Below are positions 1 through 13,500 of a stretch of 64,000 bases of DNA, piece after piece. Position 1 is the stretch's first letter. Each line of letters begins with the position of its first letter. Both the position numbers and the translations under genes were made by a program. This DNA comes from Rachycentron canadum (taxonomy: Eukaryota; Chordata; Actinopteri; Carangiformes; Rachycentridae): assembly GCA_038496675.1 (NCBI GenBank), contig CM076660.1, positions 9,792,816 to 9,856,815 of the forward strand, read 5' to 3'. The notes under the pieces were generated by a model that made no database searches, had not been told where the DNA came from, and worked only from the letters and a program-made list of their open reading frames with translations.

Positions 1-1974
1 GATAGTCAAATTACAGTAAAAGGTGATCTCAGAATGTGCATCGTGTTAATCTTTTGAATGAATATTGTGATCTATAACACATAAGTGTCGATTTTAATTG
101 ACTGCAAAGCACACATCCTCATTATTACGTGTAAATGACACACAGGGAGATGCTCTTTGTACTATCTAAATTAAAGAACTCTTTATTGTAGCCACAATCA
201 GGCTTTTTTTAATTTTTTTTTTCAGCTGGCATTAAAATTTCAAGATAAATGAGGAGAATGTGTGTAAATAGAAAGAGAATAACAAGCACATTGTGAAAGA
301 TTAGCTCTCTTCCTTCAAATTAAGTTGGTAAGTGACTGCTGCTCTGGAGCAGGAAGGTCACTCTGCCATGGTAATTTCCAGGATGGTACAGAAAAAATAA
401 AAAATAAAATAAAAAAAAAAAACAGGAAAACATCTAGCATTGTCAGAGCAGAGAGCTGGCATGTAGTCCATTTCCAACAAGCAACTTTTGAATGTAGCCT
501 CAGCATTTAAAGTGAGTACAAGGAGAATGAAATGGGGGCATTGGTAGCGGCATAAGTGATGAGAAAAATTTGGTTGGAAGAAGTCTTCCAAGAATAGCAT
601 ATTAAAATGAAAGAAAAACATTTTTGGTTTTTTTTTGTTTTGTTTACTAGGGCGTTTTGCAGTCAGGATCATTCAAGAATACTGCAAGGGATTTTCTGTT
701 TTTCTGTAAAATTCTTGATTGTATAGGAGGAATCAATAGGATAAACCTGGCGTTTTGTCATTCAAAGGGACAGGCCAATAATTGGCCTTGTGGATAAACT
801 GAGTGGAATTTGCAGAAAGGACAGGGTGGGAGGGAGATAGTCTATGAGGCTACTTTATATTTTGGATCGTTTGGATTAACGGAGATGGATCATCACTAGG
901 TCAAACCTCAATTTGTTAGATGGCGGTAGTGAGCCCCAATCAATCCACTAAAATGTTGTGAGTAGTTTCATTTTAGAAACAATGGATTGGGGAAGGAGGA
1001 GAAGGATAGGGGGAGTGCAGTGATGGAGATTAATGTTAAAGTGGACTAATGGACTGTCTGTCAAGGCACTCACCATGGACACAAACTGTAATCATCTTGT
1101 GGAAGCTGCTCAGGTTTGCTGGGATGGAGCAGGCTGCATTGGGCTTGTACATAGAATTTATTAGAGTGTGTCTTCACAAAACGCCTCATTTCCCACAGCG
1201 TCCATGTCCTGTGAACTGCATTTTAATTGTGCGTTTACACCCTGATCTGCAACAGAACAGCAGAGCTCTCTGATTGAAACATTATGACCTTGATGATGCC
1301 CGTTATCCCGTCTTTTCCACTTACTGCTCTCCATCATATTTCTCCTGCTAGTCACCCTCCGAGCTTATTGTCTCATTCTGCCATCTAACTTCATCCATCT
1401 TATTCTGCATTCAGCTTATTCAACCTTACTTGAATTCCTGCACCATCACTGTTCAGGATGAATATGGTGGCATGAAACTGTTTACATATTGAAAGGGTTA
1501 TACATAAATCTCAATATTTAGAACATGTGCATTTGTTCCCACCAGTAAAAACATGGAAAAAACAGAGACTTTTATTTTGAAAAACAAAGACTCAACAATG
1601 CCAGGTCTTTTTTCTTCAATGCAGGGTGTTTTTTTTTTTTTTTAAACTGCTAAAATATGAATCTGAACAATAATAATAAGACATAATTAGGCCTGTACCA
1701 GGCACACACACAAAAACACATGCATATTCCAGTCCTCAGGATGGTATAAATGAAAAGGGTTATGTTAATAACAACCATAAATGAATCCTGCATAGCCTGG
1801 TTTAGTGACAATGTATCAAACCAGATAGAGCCACTGATATGATGAAACAAATAAAAAAAATAGATCTGATTGAGAGAAAGAAATGTTAATGCATGAAAGG
1901 ACACTGATACTACTGCTTTGTAGCTAATGTTTCTCATTCTTCAGGAGGGAATAACAGAGTTGAAAGTAGCATTC

Positions 1975-1994
1975 TCACATATTTAAATATGTGA
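1975..1994. repeat. 20-bp perfect AT-rich palindrome
   Basis: TCACATATTTAAATATGTGA equals its own reverse complement over all 20 bases. No matching second copy was noticed nearby, so it may be chance in AT-rich DNA, a cruciform-prone site or the core of a very short foldback element. Confidence 0.85.
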
Positions 1995-2049
1995 TAAAAT
2001 GCTTCTCAAACACAAAAATGTAAATTGAGTTAAGAACCTGGCTTTAGGA

Positions 2050-2064
2050 CCCCCCCCCCCCCCC
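2050..2064 (+). repeat. Poly-C tract (15 C)
   Basis: An uninterrupted run of fifteen cytosines. Long G/C homopolymers are rarer than poly-A/T in vertebrate genomes and are prone to length errors in assembly. Confidence 0.95.
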
Positions 2065-3049
2065 AATTTCTTCTTCCTTTTTGCATTGGATGCTTTCATC
2101 ACATGCTTACACATTGGAAGCAATAGACTTCAATCAGTTCCCTGCATATCCAAACTGAACATGTTTTACACACCCTGGACACCCTGCAGTTGAAATAATT
2201 ACAACTATATTTACACTACAAAGAGGAGGAGGGCAGCTGTGTAATACATATCATTCACGTAAAGGCAAATGTGCCTAATGGCAACAGCTTTGCATGACTT
2301 CAGCATTGCAGCATTATAATAGGTCAATTGAATTTACAGAATCTCAGAATTAAGAAAGATGTGGATGAATTTAATTAGATAAGTGGCCCACTATTTAGAG
2401 GCTGGTAGTGTTTCATTTAGACAATGAAAATCTTAATGTAGAACTGATATCTCAAGTCTTTACAAGGGAAACAGACACTACAGAGGAAGAAGAGCATTCA
2501 ACATCACAATATCTCTCACATCCTCGTCCTATCTGGTCTACTATCTCCATGTGTCATGTTGCCATGGGGATCATAGACAAGCTCTCTGGGTCTCCTGTCA
2601 GGTAATGGAAACCTCTCTGACACAAACACAATGCGAGTGTGTTCTGAATGCAAAACAACCCGTCTTAGTGTCCAGCCGTCAAACCGAGGCACACATCGAA
2701 ACAGTGGTTAGCAAGCATCCACGGAGCGCCAGACCAAATCACAGCAGATCTCCTGAAGTCCAGGAGACGGCAGGAAAGTGACATTCAGATTTAGCTGATC
2801 GCGGAGTCAAACGGCTTCGGACGTGAGCACATGGTCTCCCGAGACTGTAGATGAGAAATCTCATAAGAAATGGCTTCAATGTGGGATGACAGCCATTGAA
2901 TCAAAAGGATCTCAGTAAATTCAATTACAAATATATAGGACTACATGGAGCTTTTGTTCCCCATATACATATTAATTTTAACTCACACTACCAAAAAACT
3001 AGAGGCAACTTGAAAAACTTTACATACCCACATTTTATAAAGTTAAACT

Positions 3050-3125
3050 CGTAGGTTTGTTTACATTTACTCATTTGGCAGATGCTTTAATCCAAAGCGA
3101 TTTACAATCAGGGACATCAGCAAAG
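3050..3125 (+). mobile_element. Fragment of a dispersed fish repeat
   Basis: The segment reads tttacatttactcatttgg, then a 'cagatgctt..atccaaagcg' core. From memory, very similar strings (TTTAGCAGACGCTTTTATCCAAAGCGACTT type) occur thousands of times in teleost genomes as part of SINE/LINE-derived repeats. I do not name the family. Only about 60-70 bases are recognisable, with no target-site duplications seen. Confidence 0.5.
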
Positions 3126-5544
3126 CTTCAGTAAGGTTTATTTATAGCAGAGTCTCTGCTCCCCGTTTACACGTCAATCTTTGTTTGTTTAATCTCATTT
3201 TACAAATTATAATTGCTGAAGTTTCATTTTTGAAGTAAGTCTGCCATCCCGGGATGCACGTTGTTTTTACACATGGGTGGGGAGATTTGATCTTCCACTC
3301 ATTCACAAATAGAATAAGCAGTTTATAATATAAGCTCTCAGGATTTGTGCACAGCACAAGAAGTGCAACGAATGTTAATATTCCAGAATCTTTAGGGAAT
3401 CTTTTTTTTTTTTTTTTTTTCCCTTTGGTCGATTTTCTCTCTCTACATTGTCCATCTGCTTTATTCTCTCAGCTAGAGAGCTCATGACAGACTGTCAATA
3501 ATACAACAAATGGTAATTATGGTAATGGCAGTGGGAGAAAATGTCTGACACACCATCAATGGTGGTTAATTTGATGCATTGATTGTGACAGGATGCATCT
3601 CAACCTATTGAATCTGTGCCATTGTTTGCGTAATCTAGACACGCAGATGTGAATTTGATTTCTGTAAAGACAAATGAACCAATACCTGGAGATGATATTG
3701 ACAGAGTTTTAATAAGAATGACCTGATAAAGCCTGTCATTTGGTTCACGTTCTTATGGCATAATAATCAAGAGGAACTATGCACCAGTTGGATGGTGCCA
3801 TAATAATTTTTGTTTTCGTTGGCAAGCTAATGAAAGATGCACTGATTGCTAAACAACCATTTTTAGGAAACTACTAATCCAATTCCACTCGAGGTTGAAG
3901 TTGTCATACTTTTGCGCTGCACCAGTCGCTAACTACTGTCATTAACTTTTCACTTAGTCCCCAACGAACATGAACGTTTGTGGACAAAATAACACCTGCT
4001 TTACTTATCTTAAACACTTCACTTCTTCACTGCTATAAATGTTAACATTAACAAATGACTTAGCATGTTAATGGGATTTTACATGTTACATTAGCATCAC
4101 AACCAATAGCTAACACTAAATACTTTTAACCACTTTTGACATTTCACCTCACAATTTTTGCCTGGACCCAGACTTTCTCAGTTTTGGCGTTCATACTATG
4201 CAACGGCGCCAAAACATCTCGAAACTTCCCCTCTAGCATCATCTTTGTTGCGGTCAAACTACCGAACCAACAGCTCTCACTCAGCAGCTGTACATTAGCT
4301 TGAGCGTGCCACTGAATTCAAAGCTGGAACGTATGCGCCATGGCCTGGTGTTAATTCACGCATCTGTGGCTGTTGTGACAGTGTCACTGTTGGTATGCCT
4401 GAGCACGCACACATATACACAGACTGTCCATCAGTGACCACATTCCAGCACCTCAAGCCTTGCAGCTGTCTGTGGCCTGCTCTTAATCACTCTCTCCTGG
4501 GGTGGAGACAGGTCACTTTAATCTCAGTGGTAAGCCAGGCTGACCTTTTATATCTCTCAAGCAGACCTCTACGTGACCTTTTGTGAAGAACACCGGGTGT
4601 GTTTCTCACTTGGCAGCCATTGCTGGTAAGTATGAGCAAGAGCAGGTCACACGAGGAGTACGACATGATGAAGTCTGGCCTTCAAACTCTAGCCAGAAAC
4701 GCAGCCATTGTAGGAGTGTTCCCTGTCTCTCTGTACTGTATGATCTCTGCATTGTGATTGTTTAGTTTGTGAAATGTCAAAACAATACAGAAAAGTACAA
4801 TTACAAGGCCCTGTTGCCTAAAGCGATTTCCATTTGTTTTACCAAAAACAAAAAAAAAAACAAAAAACAGCTCAAAACCCAAAGATATTTAATTTACAAT
4901 GATATAAAACAAAGGCAAATTCTAATAAAATACTTAAGATTAAAAGGTCAAAAAGATCAAGATTTTATATACACTGACTTTGTATTGTGACTTGTCGCTT
5001 CAAACAGCAGGGCAATAAGAACTGCCCCAAATGATAAAATTTCTTCACTCCGCCCACTGCGCCTCGACAGGTTCGGAGCACTATTCAATGAAGATTACAG
5101 CAAACCTTGACTACCTCAACCGTTACAGATTTTCATTGATTTTAATTTTCACACACATAACTGCTGGGCATACACGCTGATGCACAGGAGACTCAGGAGT
5201 GTCATACCTTATTACCTTGAACAAGGCATGCATATGGATGAACAAGCCTCGTGGAGCGAGGTAATACAAGACTGAAAGGAGCCTTGTGAAGACCAAAGAC
5301 GTTGGGATCTGACAATGACAAGCGGCAAGTAATGGGAAGGAGAAGTGTGAGAAAAATGATTTCCACAAATCTCCTTGTTCCTGTGACAACTCGTCTCTTT
5401 CATGACCAATGATAGTGTTTACCTTTCCTTGGCTGAGATGAACAACACAGCATTTTTGGGATGTTGTCATCGATTCACTTTGACATGGACCTCTTACAAT
5501 AATATGAAGGAAAAACAGCAGGAGAAGAAAGAAACCTAAGAAGT

Positions 5545-5577
5545 CTGAAGCCCCACAAATGCAGTGGGGGGCTTCAG
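5545..5577. repeat. GC-rich imperfect hairpin
   Basis: CTGAAGCCCCAC (5545-5556) can pair with GTGGGGGGCTTCAG (5564-5577) across a 7-base loop, with a two-base G bulge. It stands out as a short GC-rich stem in AT-rich sequence. No RNA gene family is recognised. Confidence 0.6.
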
Positions 5578-7576
5578 TCTTTCACTAAATGCATTTGTTG
5601 CTCTGCACATTAATGTCAAAGTGTTGAATATGTGCGAGAGCAACCGTCATGGCAGAGGGGCTGTTACTCCTTTTACAACCCATACAGAATGACAGACAAA
5701 TGGACGGCTGCAGGAGCCAGGAGCAGAGTGTATGAGAGAGAGAGAGTCAGGACATCGACACGCACTGGGTGCCAACTAAAAACGACGGCATCTGTCTGCC
5801 TGTCTCCTTTATCCACCGAGAGATATTATTTATGAAAGCTGGAGTTGTTTATGCGGTGCAAAAATAACACCCTGAGTGGCTCAAAATGAAACCTGCACAG
5901 GAGATTGTGATGGGAACCGTATTATTTTCATTACATCTGCTGAAGCCTGAGCTGTAGCTGGCAAAGAAAGGCAATGTCTGTCAGCGATTAACATTAAACT
6001 GCTTCAAAATGCTGTTCTTTGACTCTGGTCATAATGGTTATATGACTGCGAGATTGTGGCTTTAGGGTTGTAAGTTCTTTCATAAATGCCAATAAAAATT
6101 ATATTGCTTTATTGATTTCTGAAAGATCGTTCTCTGCTGGTTTTCTCAACTTTCCACAGAGGTCAGGGGAGGGTGAGCAGCAGACTCATCTTGTATAACC
6201 ACACTTCCATCATAAACAATCCATGTCTGCAGAAATTCTGCAGAAAATGTGCGATAATAATATACTGCCAAGCCAAAGGCAGAATACTGACAGGCTGCGA
6301 GTTTAAAATAGGATTCTTGCACTTCCCCAGGAAGTGGCAGCTATGGTCGGTTTATTTTCCCAGCTAAATATGCTCCTCTAATACAAAAAAATAAATAAAT
6401 AAAAATACGCTAGCTCTCTGATGCTAACTTGCATTTGCACTTTCATGAATAATGGCTGTAATCCTCTCTATCTCACTGGCACTTCAATTAAATGTTATTT
6501 AAATGCTGTGACATTTGACACATGTCTTTGAAATCCCTTGCTTAAAGTAATAAGCCTGGAGTTTTTCCACTGGCTTGAACTAAAGCATTTGGACTCTGCC
6601 TTTCCATTCCTGTTTATTCTGAGCACTGACAAGGCCCATTTTAGGACGGTCAACACATTTAATTATGTTATTTCTTTCACTGCAAGGGGTACAGGTGTTT
6701 GATTTTGTCAGGGTTTTCTCCATCGTCTTGCCTCCCTGCACTTAACCTCAGTTGCCCCATGTGTGTTTCATTCTGTGTTCATGCACGAATCTCACTCAAG
6801 ATTTGTCAGCTTTAGATCACATCAGACCAAATTTGGATTTTGAAAATACAATCCATTTACCTTATATCTATACTTAAATATAACTGGAATGGTTTGATAC
6901 TAAACTAAGGTGGGAGTAAAAGTGTTAAAATATTCATTATTATTACAATACAGAATGTAGACGAGTCTAAATCAAATTTAAGTCTCTAAGATAATCGGTA
7001 TCGCAAGGAGAGACATACAACCCTAGTACACACACACACACAAAGCCGACATTTGCTATACCACACACACTGTAACAAAATTTTGCAGCTAAAAGTTCAC
7101 ACCCTGGAGACTTTGTACACATCAGACATGTAGATGCATACATAAGATAGAAATCCTACAGAAATCTAATCTTCACTAAAGGCATGAGGTCTAAATGGTG
7201 GCCCCATCTGGGAGTGGCAATTCTATCTATTCAGCTACTCACACATGCACATCTATACACAAACATGCTCACTTCCCCACACAGATGAGCATCTAATTCA
7301 GAATGGACTATTTCCACAGTGCTGCAAAGCTTCTATTACTGCCAGAGCGGGCATCTTGATTATTCAGTCTATTACAGCAGCACAGCATGGTACCTCTCGC
7401 CAATGCTCCTAATGGGCCACTTATTATCATGTGGTATTCTACCACCAGTTCAACTGGCCTGGTTCTGACTGCAGAGATGATTGCTGTGCCTCATTGCACA
7501 CGACAATAAAAAATGCAGCATTTTTTTTTCTTTCCCCTCTTTCATTGCCATTTTTCCTCCGGATAAAACGACAGTT

Positions 7577-7751
7577 ATGAAACAGGACACACTGTGGAGG
7601 TCAACACCAACACTTGCCCTCTTTCTAGTGATTTTGTTCTGTCGGACAAGAGGACTCTGTCATTTGCCCGAAATGCCAAGTCAATTTTCAGTCAAATTTT
7701 ATGTTCCATTTGGAGAAAACATAACAGACCTGTGTCGGTTTATTTTTAGCA
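7577..7751 (+). CDS. Possible signal-peptide first exon (unrecognised)
   Basis: An ATG at 7577 opens a frame whose first about 26 residues look like a signal peptide: a short polar start, a hydrophobic core (LALFLVILF), then a polar CRTRG. A further 32 residues follow, with an N-I-T glycosylation sequon. A good donor (GCA then GTAAGT) ends the segment at 7751 in phase 1, which is usual for the first coding exon of secreted or receptor proteins. No downstream exon was identified and there is no resemblance to a named family. Without splicing, the frame stops at 7780 after 67 residues. It may be a chance frame. Confidence 0.2.
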
Positions 7752-8461
7752 GTAAGTCTTTTCAGTCATGTCTATGTTAACTGTTTGTTTGCATTTCATA
7801 TGCAGTGCTGTTCAGCTGCCAATTCTCCCCTTTCACACGTCAAAGCTTTACATGGAGCTGCATTTTGTGGAGCCAGGTGACCCTGAAGGTGTCTTGAAGG
7901 AGGTTGAGTCAAGGAAGTTTCATGTTCTTTTCAGAAGTTTGTAAAACACAGCTAACATAATTCTCCACAAAGAACCCCTTTCTCCTACACCTTTACATTG
8001 TGCTGGGGGAGGGTCCGTCTGTGTCTTACCATGTGTGTAATTTGTAAAACTGCCAAGCCAACATTCACAGCTAGCTCTTGCTGTGACGGGCCACAACGGT
8101 GTGGAGCTTTAACTTCTTCCTCAAGCTCTCTATTTCCAGTCTTTCCAGAATGAATGTGAAAATGTGCACCACTATCCTCAGCCAGAGGACATTTCACATA
8201 TCCTTCCATTGTTGGCAGTTTATTTGGTCAGCCTAGCTAAATCTAAACACAGCCCTACAATGAATCCTACCTTGATGAAAGTGTAAAGTTTGGTTTTTGA
8301 TGAAGCCAATTTAGACTTCATGGTCATTGCAGAGAACATACATTTTGTGTTGCTGTTATACTGAGGTGGTAAATAATGTTTGGTCCACCACATTTTTAAC
8401 TCTGAGGGTAGACTCAGTAATAGAAACACATTCTTGTTATAACCATATAGCCATATACAGA

Positions 8462-8508
8462 ATATGGACAAAAGTATTGTATATACTTGTAAATACTTTT
8501 GTCCATAT
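8462..8508. mobile_element. Tiny foldback/MITE-like inverted repeat
   Basis: ATATGGACAAAAGTATT (8462-8478) and its exact reverse complement (8492-8508) are separated by 13 bases. From memory, 'atatggacaaaagtattggg' marks the ends of a common teleost inverted-repeat element, so this looks like a solo terminal palindrome or an internally deleted copy. No clear target-site duplication was identified. Confidence 0.6.
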
Positions 8509-10374
8509 AGTACATATTTGGAGCGGCAAAGCTTTCAACCTTAAGTAAGATTATAATCATGCAACAGGAGACGTCAGACAGCTTATCAATTCTTGTTAAC
8601 ATGCCACTGAACCATGCGATGGGGGTCCAGAGTTGCTTGCAAAAGACACACATTATTCATCTCCATATGGTCTGCCAGTTTGGCCTGAGCTGTTGACCAC
8701 AGGACCAGAGCTCTGTGGCTCAGCCCCCCATCAGTCTGGGCATATGGCCTCTCTGGCTCCACTGGGCTCAGATCACTCACCACTGCTGCCACCCAGCTCA
8801 TTGCCAGGTAGCACCCACCTCCACACACACTGTTACTGTGGGCTATGATAGCATGGAAACTGTTTTGGGTTTTTTTTAGCAGTTTTGGCTCATGTAGTTT
8901 CTGTCATGTTTTCGTTTATTTGCCTCGGGCGTCAGCCCCGCAGCAGGTTCTGCAATTGGTGTGAAACGCTGTATGACGGAGACACACTGTTTGAAGCACT
9001 GTGTGACAGAAACACAAGCATCTGCGTTGCTTTCTGCTGAAGTCACTCTGCCTTTGAGTAAAAGAAATATACTTTTTAAGAACAGAGATATAATCCCTTT
9101 TTTCTAAACCCTTTTTTACCTTTTGCAATCTTTTTTTGTTCATTGTCTATCAAGCCAGAACAAAATGCCTCTAATGACTCAATTTTTAGTTAATTTTCTG
9201 CCTCATCCAATCCCTGTATGTAAAGAAATCAATTACAAAATGGAAAAATTAAGTGTTCAAAGAATCCAATTGTTTGCCCAGAAAACAATTCATTGCATAC
9301 AGAGATTTGTGACGTATAGCGCATCTGTTAAAAGTAGCATTAAGTTTTTGATTCATTTTGTGCTACTTCCTTACAGGAATGAAAATGTTTTTTAGGGTAC
9401 TGCATGCTAATTTAGCTACTGACAGCACGGCGAGAGGACAGGTTTGAAAGGTCAGCAAAGCCACGGACACATGCTGCGCCAAGTTAAAATAAACACTGTG
9501 CATACAGAAATGAAGCTAAGGTAAAAGTAGCAGTTATCAACGCATCTCTCTTCTCCATCCCGCACGCTGGGAGACAAAGCCTCAAGCTGTTCTCCTTGTG
9601 TCAGTCATTGTTTCTAATTAGTGCACATTTAGAGGATGTCCTGACACACTGTGGCTGAGCCCACGCTGCGCCTTCTGATTACAAACACACACTGTTGATT
9701 GTGATGATAAAAAGAGACTTGACCCATCGGTGCCCTTCTCTAACACCTTGCCAGACTTTCTGTGGATGTTTGTGGAGGTAATGAGGAGGCTTCACCAGAC
9801 GCATTTAGTGAGTCTGTAATAACAAGCACAGATTCAGCCACTGCTCAGGTTTCTAATGTTTCTAATTCGGTTAATTAGTGTGAACTTGAATGAGAAATAC
9901 CCAATTAACTCCTGAGCAGGATCAATGGCACCAATGAGTTATCAATATGATTAGCTTTTAACCTATCAGTTTGGGGGTCGGGAAGGCTTAGAGGACGATC
10001 AGTGACTGCGCATGTGTGAGGTTTGTGTATGTGAGCTTTATGTCTTTAAAATGCCACCACTGATGAAGGGAATGCTGCAGGTTCATCCAGTGTGTTTTGG
10101 AAGACTCTGACTTTAATAATGTCTTTTCTCACAGTGATGAGCAGGTTTTACGCTGTATATTAGATGTCACATTCCCATACTTCATTTTTAAAGAATCGCT
10201 TTCATTGCCATCAAAACGAGACACTTTCTGCGACCCAATAAAAAGGTGAACAATCCAAGTACTACATCAATTAGTTCAACACTGTTACGACGTCATGACA
10301 GAGTGGAAACGTACCTGAAAATAGAGATTAACACTATAAACTCATTAGGAAAATGTTTACTGGGAAAATAAATC

Positions 10375-10510
10375 AAGTGGGAAGTAGGGCCATTTTCACA
10401 TAGACTTCTATACAATCTTCTTTTTACAATCAGTGGAGCTGCTCACTCAGTCTGTCCAGTTTTATATAAAGTCTATGATCACAACATACAATAAATGACA
10501 GATGGTGGTG
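10375..10510 (+). mobile_element. Decayed dispersed repeat
   Basis: The block contains 'cattttcacatagacttcta', 'caatcttctttttacaat', 'cagtggagctgc' and 'ataaagtctatg'. In that order they match my memory of an abundant percomorph repeat (CATAGACTTCTATACAATC ... CTTCTTTTTGCAACCAGTGG ... ACAGTCTATGG). The family name is not known to me. The copy appears short and mutated. Confidence 0.5.
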
Positions 10511-13500
10511 CTACATAGATGCCCCAGCCTACAAATTATATTTACCAGACAAAAAGGGGCACATGCTTGTTCAGTTAAGATCCAAACAAACAAACACAAA
10601 AAAAAAAAATCACCATTTTAATGTTAATTGCACTATTTATTTTTTGTGTCATTCAGTCTTAATAATATTAAGTATTTCAAGCACTGATGAAATTATCTAT
10701 CTTTAAAAAACAAAAAAAAAAAAACATTGAGTTTATAATACTGATGTTTGCCATCATCTTATTCAAAATGACTACCACTGTAAAAACGTTCTTTGAAGTC
10801 CCTCTCCACTTCTCATTTCAGGGCTATAAAAGCGAGTGATCAGAGAATCTGAAAATGAAACTGAATTAAGTGAATGAGATCATTGCTGTGTGGTTCGTTT
10901 TCTCTACATCTAATCATGTGAATTCATTAAAAGAGTATTATACAAAATAGAGCACGCACACACAGTCAGCCTGTTCATATGTTCACTTTCAGGCCCGAAA
11001 GAGAGAAATAATTATGTATAATTTATGAATAATGTGTTTTAGAGATATTATTTCCACTGACACTAAAATTAAAGTACAATTTTAGAAGAACAATGAAACC
11101 CGACAAGATTTGGGGGGGGGTACAAGTGACACATACATACAATGCACCAAGTTCAGTCTGAAGTGTTGATGCTGATGTCAACTCCTGAGGTTTTCAAGCC
11201 TTAAATAAGTAATTTTGTGATCTCCAAATTAAATGTAATTCAGTATTTAATGGGAACAATAAGGAGACTGAGAGCCATAACAATATAAGCAAACAGTAGT
11301 TTTGGTTACATCTCACCATTTAAAGACAGATTCATCAAATATTAGCTCTTGAACTCTTGAATAAAAGGTCTAACTTTGCTGACAGTTATGGCACCACTCG
11401 TCACTTAGGCTGTTAGCTGAGAGAGAACATTACATACCAGTACAGACAGTACATTCACAGACCAAAACAGTATCAAACACAGAAACTTCCTAAACCACTC
11501 CTGTAATGCCTCCCTCCTGTCCAGTCATGCGCTCAGTTTGTCCCAAAACCGCTGTAATAAAATGACTGAATATGCTGTTTCTGTTAATGTGCAATCACAC
11601 TCAAAAGAGTTATTGCCTCAGGAGTAAGGAACAAATGGAGGCATAACTTTTTAATAGCATAATTTTTTATCTAAGGATTTGGGGCAGACGTCAAGTCATT
11701 TCAAGTCAGAAGACTAAAGTGCGAGTGAGGTCTTACGTCCTTGGAGTTTAAGTGAAAGTCCAGTTGCAGCCCATCTGATATGTGACATCCAACTCATGTC
11801 AGTATCTCATGACCCTGGTCAATGCTACGGGGGTGCACGCACATAAACATAAACATAAACACACACAAACACACACACCGCCTCACATAGTTGTGAGGAT
11901 GTGAAGAATTTGGCAGAGACAGAGTCTGGTCACGTCCCGTGGTGGCAGCAGTTCAAAGAGATGTAACTGGCTTTGCTTGCTGTGCATGTCTCACTTCGTG
12001 CTCCACCTGTTCCTTTGCCCTGACACCACACTACGTTGGCACAGCATCGACATACACGCAAACGTGCACTTACACGCATGGCATGCACACGCAATTACAC
12101 ACATGTGCACAAGCAAAGACCTACATATGCTCATATAGACCTTACATATGCACTGTATACACCAAGAAACGCGCACACACGCGCACACACGCACACACAC
12201 TTCCCCTTTCCCTTTCCAACCTCCAACAGCTGCAACAACAGGAGGTTAGAGGAGTAAAATAAATTAACAACATCTGCAGACTGCAGATTAATGGGAGAAA
12301 TCATCTGTAAATTAGGCATGGAGCTTATTCATCTGCTCATTCATGCATTGAGGGGAGAGAGAGGGAGAGAAAGAGAGAGAGAGATACAAAGTCACAGCAT
12401 GTAACAAGAAAGCCAGCTCATCTTCTGGAATATTTAGAGTGTGTTAATTTTGCAGAAGCATTTTTAATGGTTTTAATGTCTCATAAATTCTGATTTGTTT
12501 TCCTGTGAAGTGGAAATTTTCTCTCAGAGCTGTTTGAATTGACTTGGTTATATATGAATATTCTTTCACTGTGAAGACAAGTACTTTGTGGGTATATGTA
12601 ATGTAATATGCAAGCCTAGATGATTTTCTTTTTACCTTACTCAAAGTATTCTGATATATAGAGTGCATACAGTGGGTATGATCCAATTTACTCAAGGATA
12701 TGCTAGAATATACAGCAACATCTTGAAATTCCACTGAGAAGACAAATCTCTAATACACAACTGTATTAACATGGGGAGTTATCAAAAACAAAAACAACTT
12801 CCCATATCAATAAGTATTTTCTTGGACTCATTAGTATCACCACCACAGATTTGTACTAGTCTGTTTATGTGATCTTCCATCATGAAGAAGATCTGAGTTG
12901 GGTGGTTGAGCTCCTGTAGACTATTATTTATGTAACACCATAAATCTCTAAATATTATCTGCTGTCACCAGGGCCCTTTCGGTTAAAGCACTCATTTGTC
13001 ATTCATTTCCCACACAGAAAAGTTGCCCACAAACTCTCGGACCAAAAAAAAAAAAAAAACACGTTGTTTGTCAGTGCAACAACTTCTAAACTACTTACAG
13101 TAATGAACTAGTTTCAATTATCTCCACATCAGCCAACTACTGTAAAAATGCATCAGGGACATTTTGCTGCCTAAAGCGTACTTTTAATCTTATATTTTTA
13201 GTAAATTTAGCTGCTATGACCCTCGTACTTCTATGAAAGATAAATGCTAGAATCCACAAAGCTTTTTTTTTGAGCTCATCTAAATGCAGGGAAACTCATT
13301 AAAGGCTGCGTCTGTGCTAACTTCCTCTTCACATCATAGCACTCTGGCTTTACATTCACTGGGGCATTGCACTCAGTGCTTTATGTCTACCATACACTTG
13401 TAGGCCTACAGATGTCTACAGATAAAGCCTATCGCCTTCATCTAAAGACAATGTTGGGACTAGTCACATTTCTAGTACCAAACAAACACAGGCAACTACC

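Larger units (their letters stand above)
1..7480. other. Gene-poor stretch, no gene recognised
   Basis: No reading frame here resembles a known protein. Open frames are short and lie in low-complexity or AT-rich sequence. The stretch contains a 15-base poly-C run (2050-2064), a 19-base poly-T run (3402-3420), a 20-bp perfect palindrome (1975-1994), an imperfect hairpin (5545-5577) and a likely mobile-element fragment (3050-3125). The interval 3490-3860 is non-repetitive and contains a TGATTG next to TGACAG (PBX/MEIS-like) and several TAAT cores, which would fit a distal enhancer. That reading is inference only. Confidence 0.6.
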
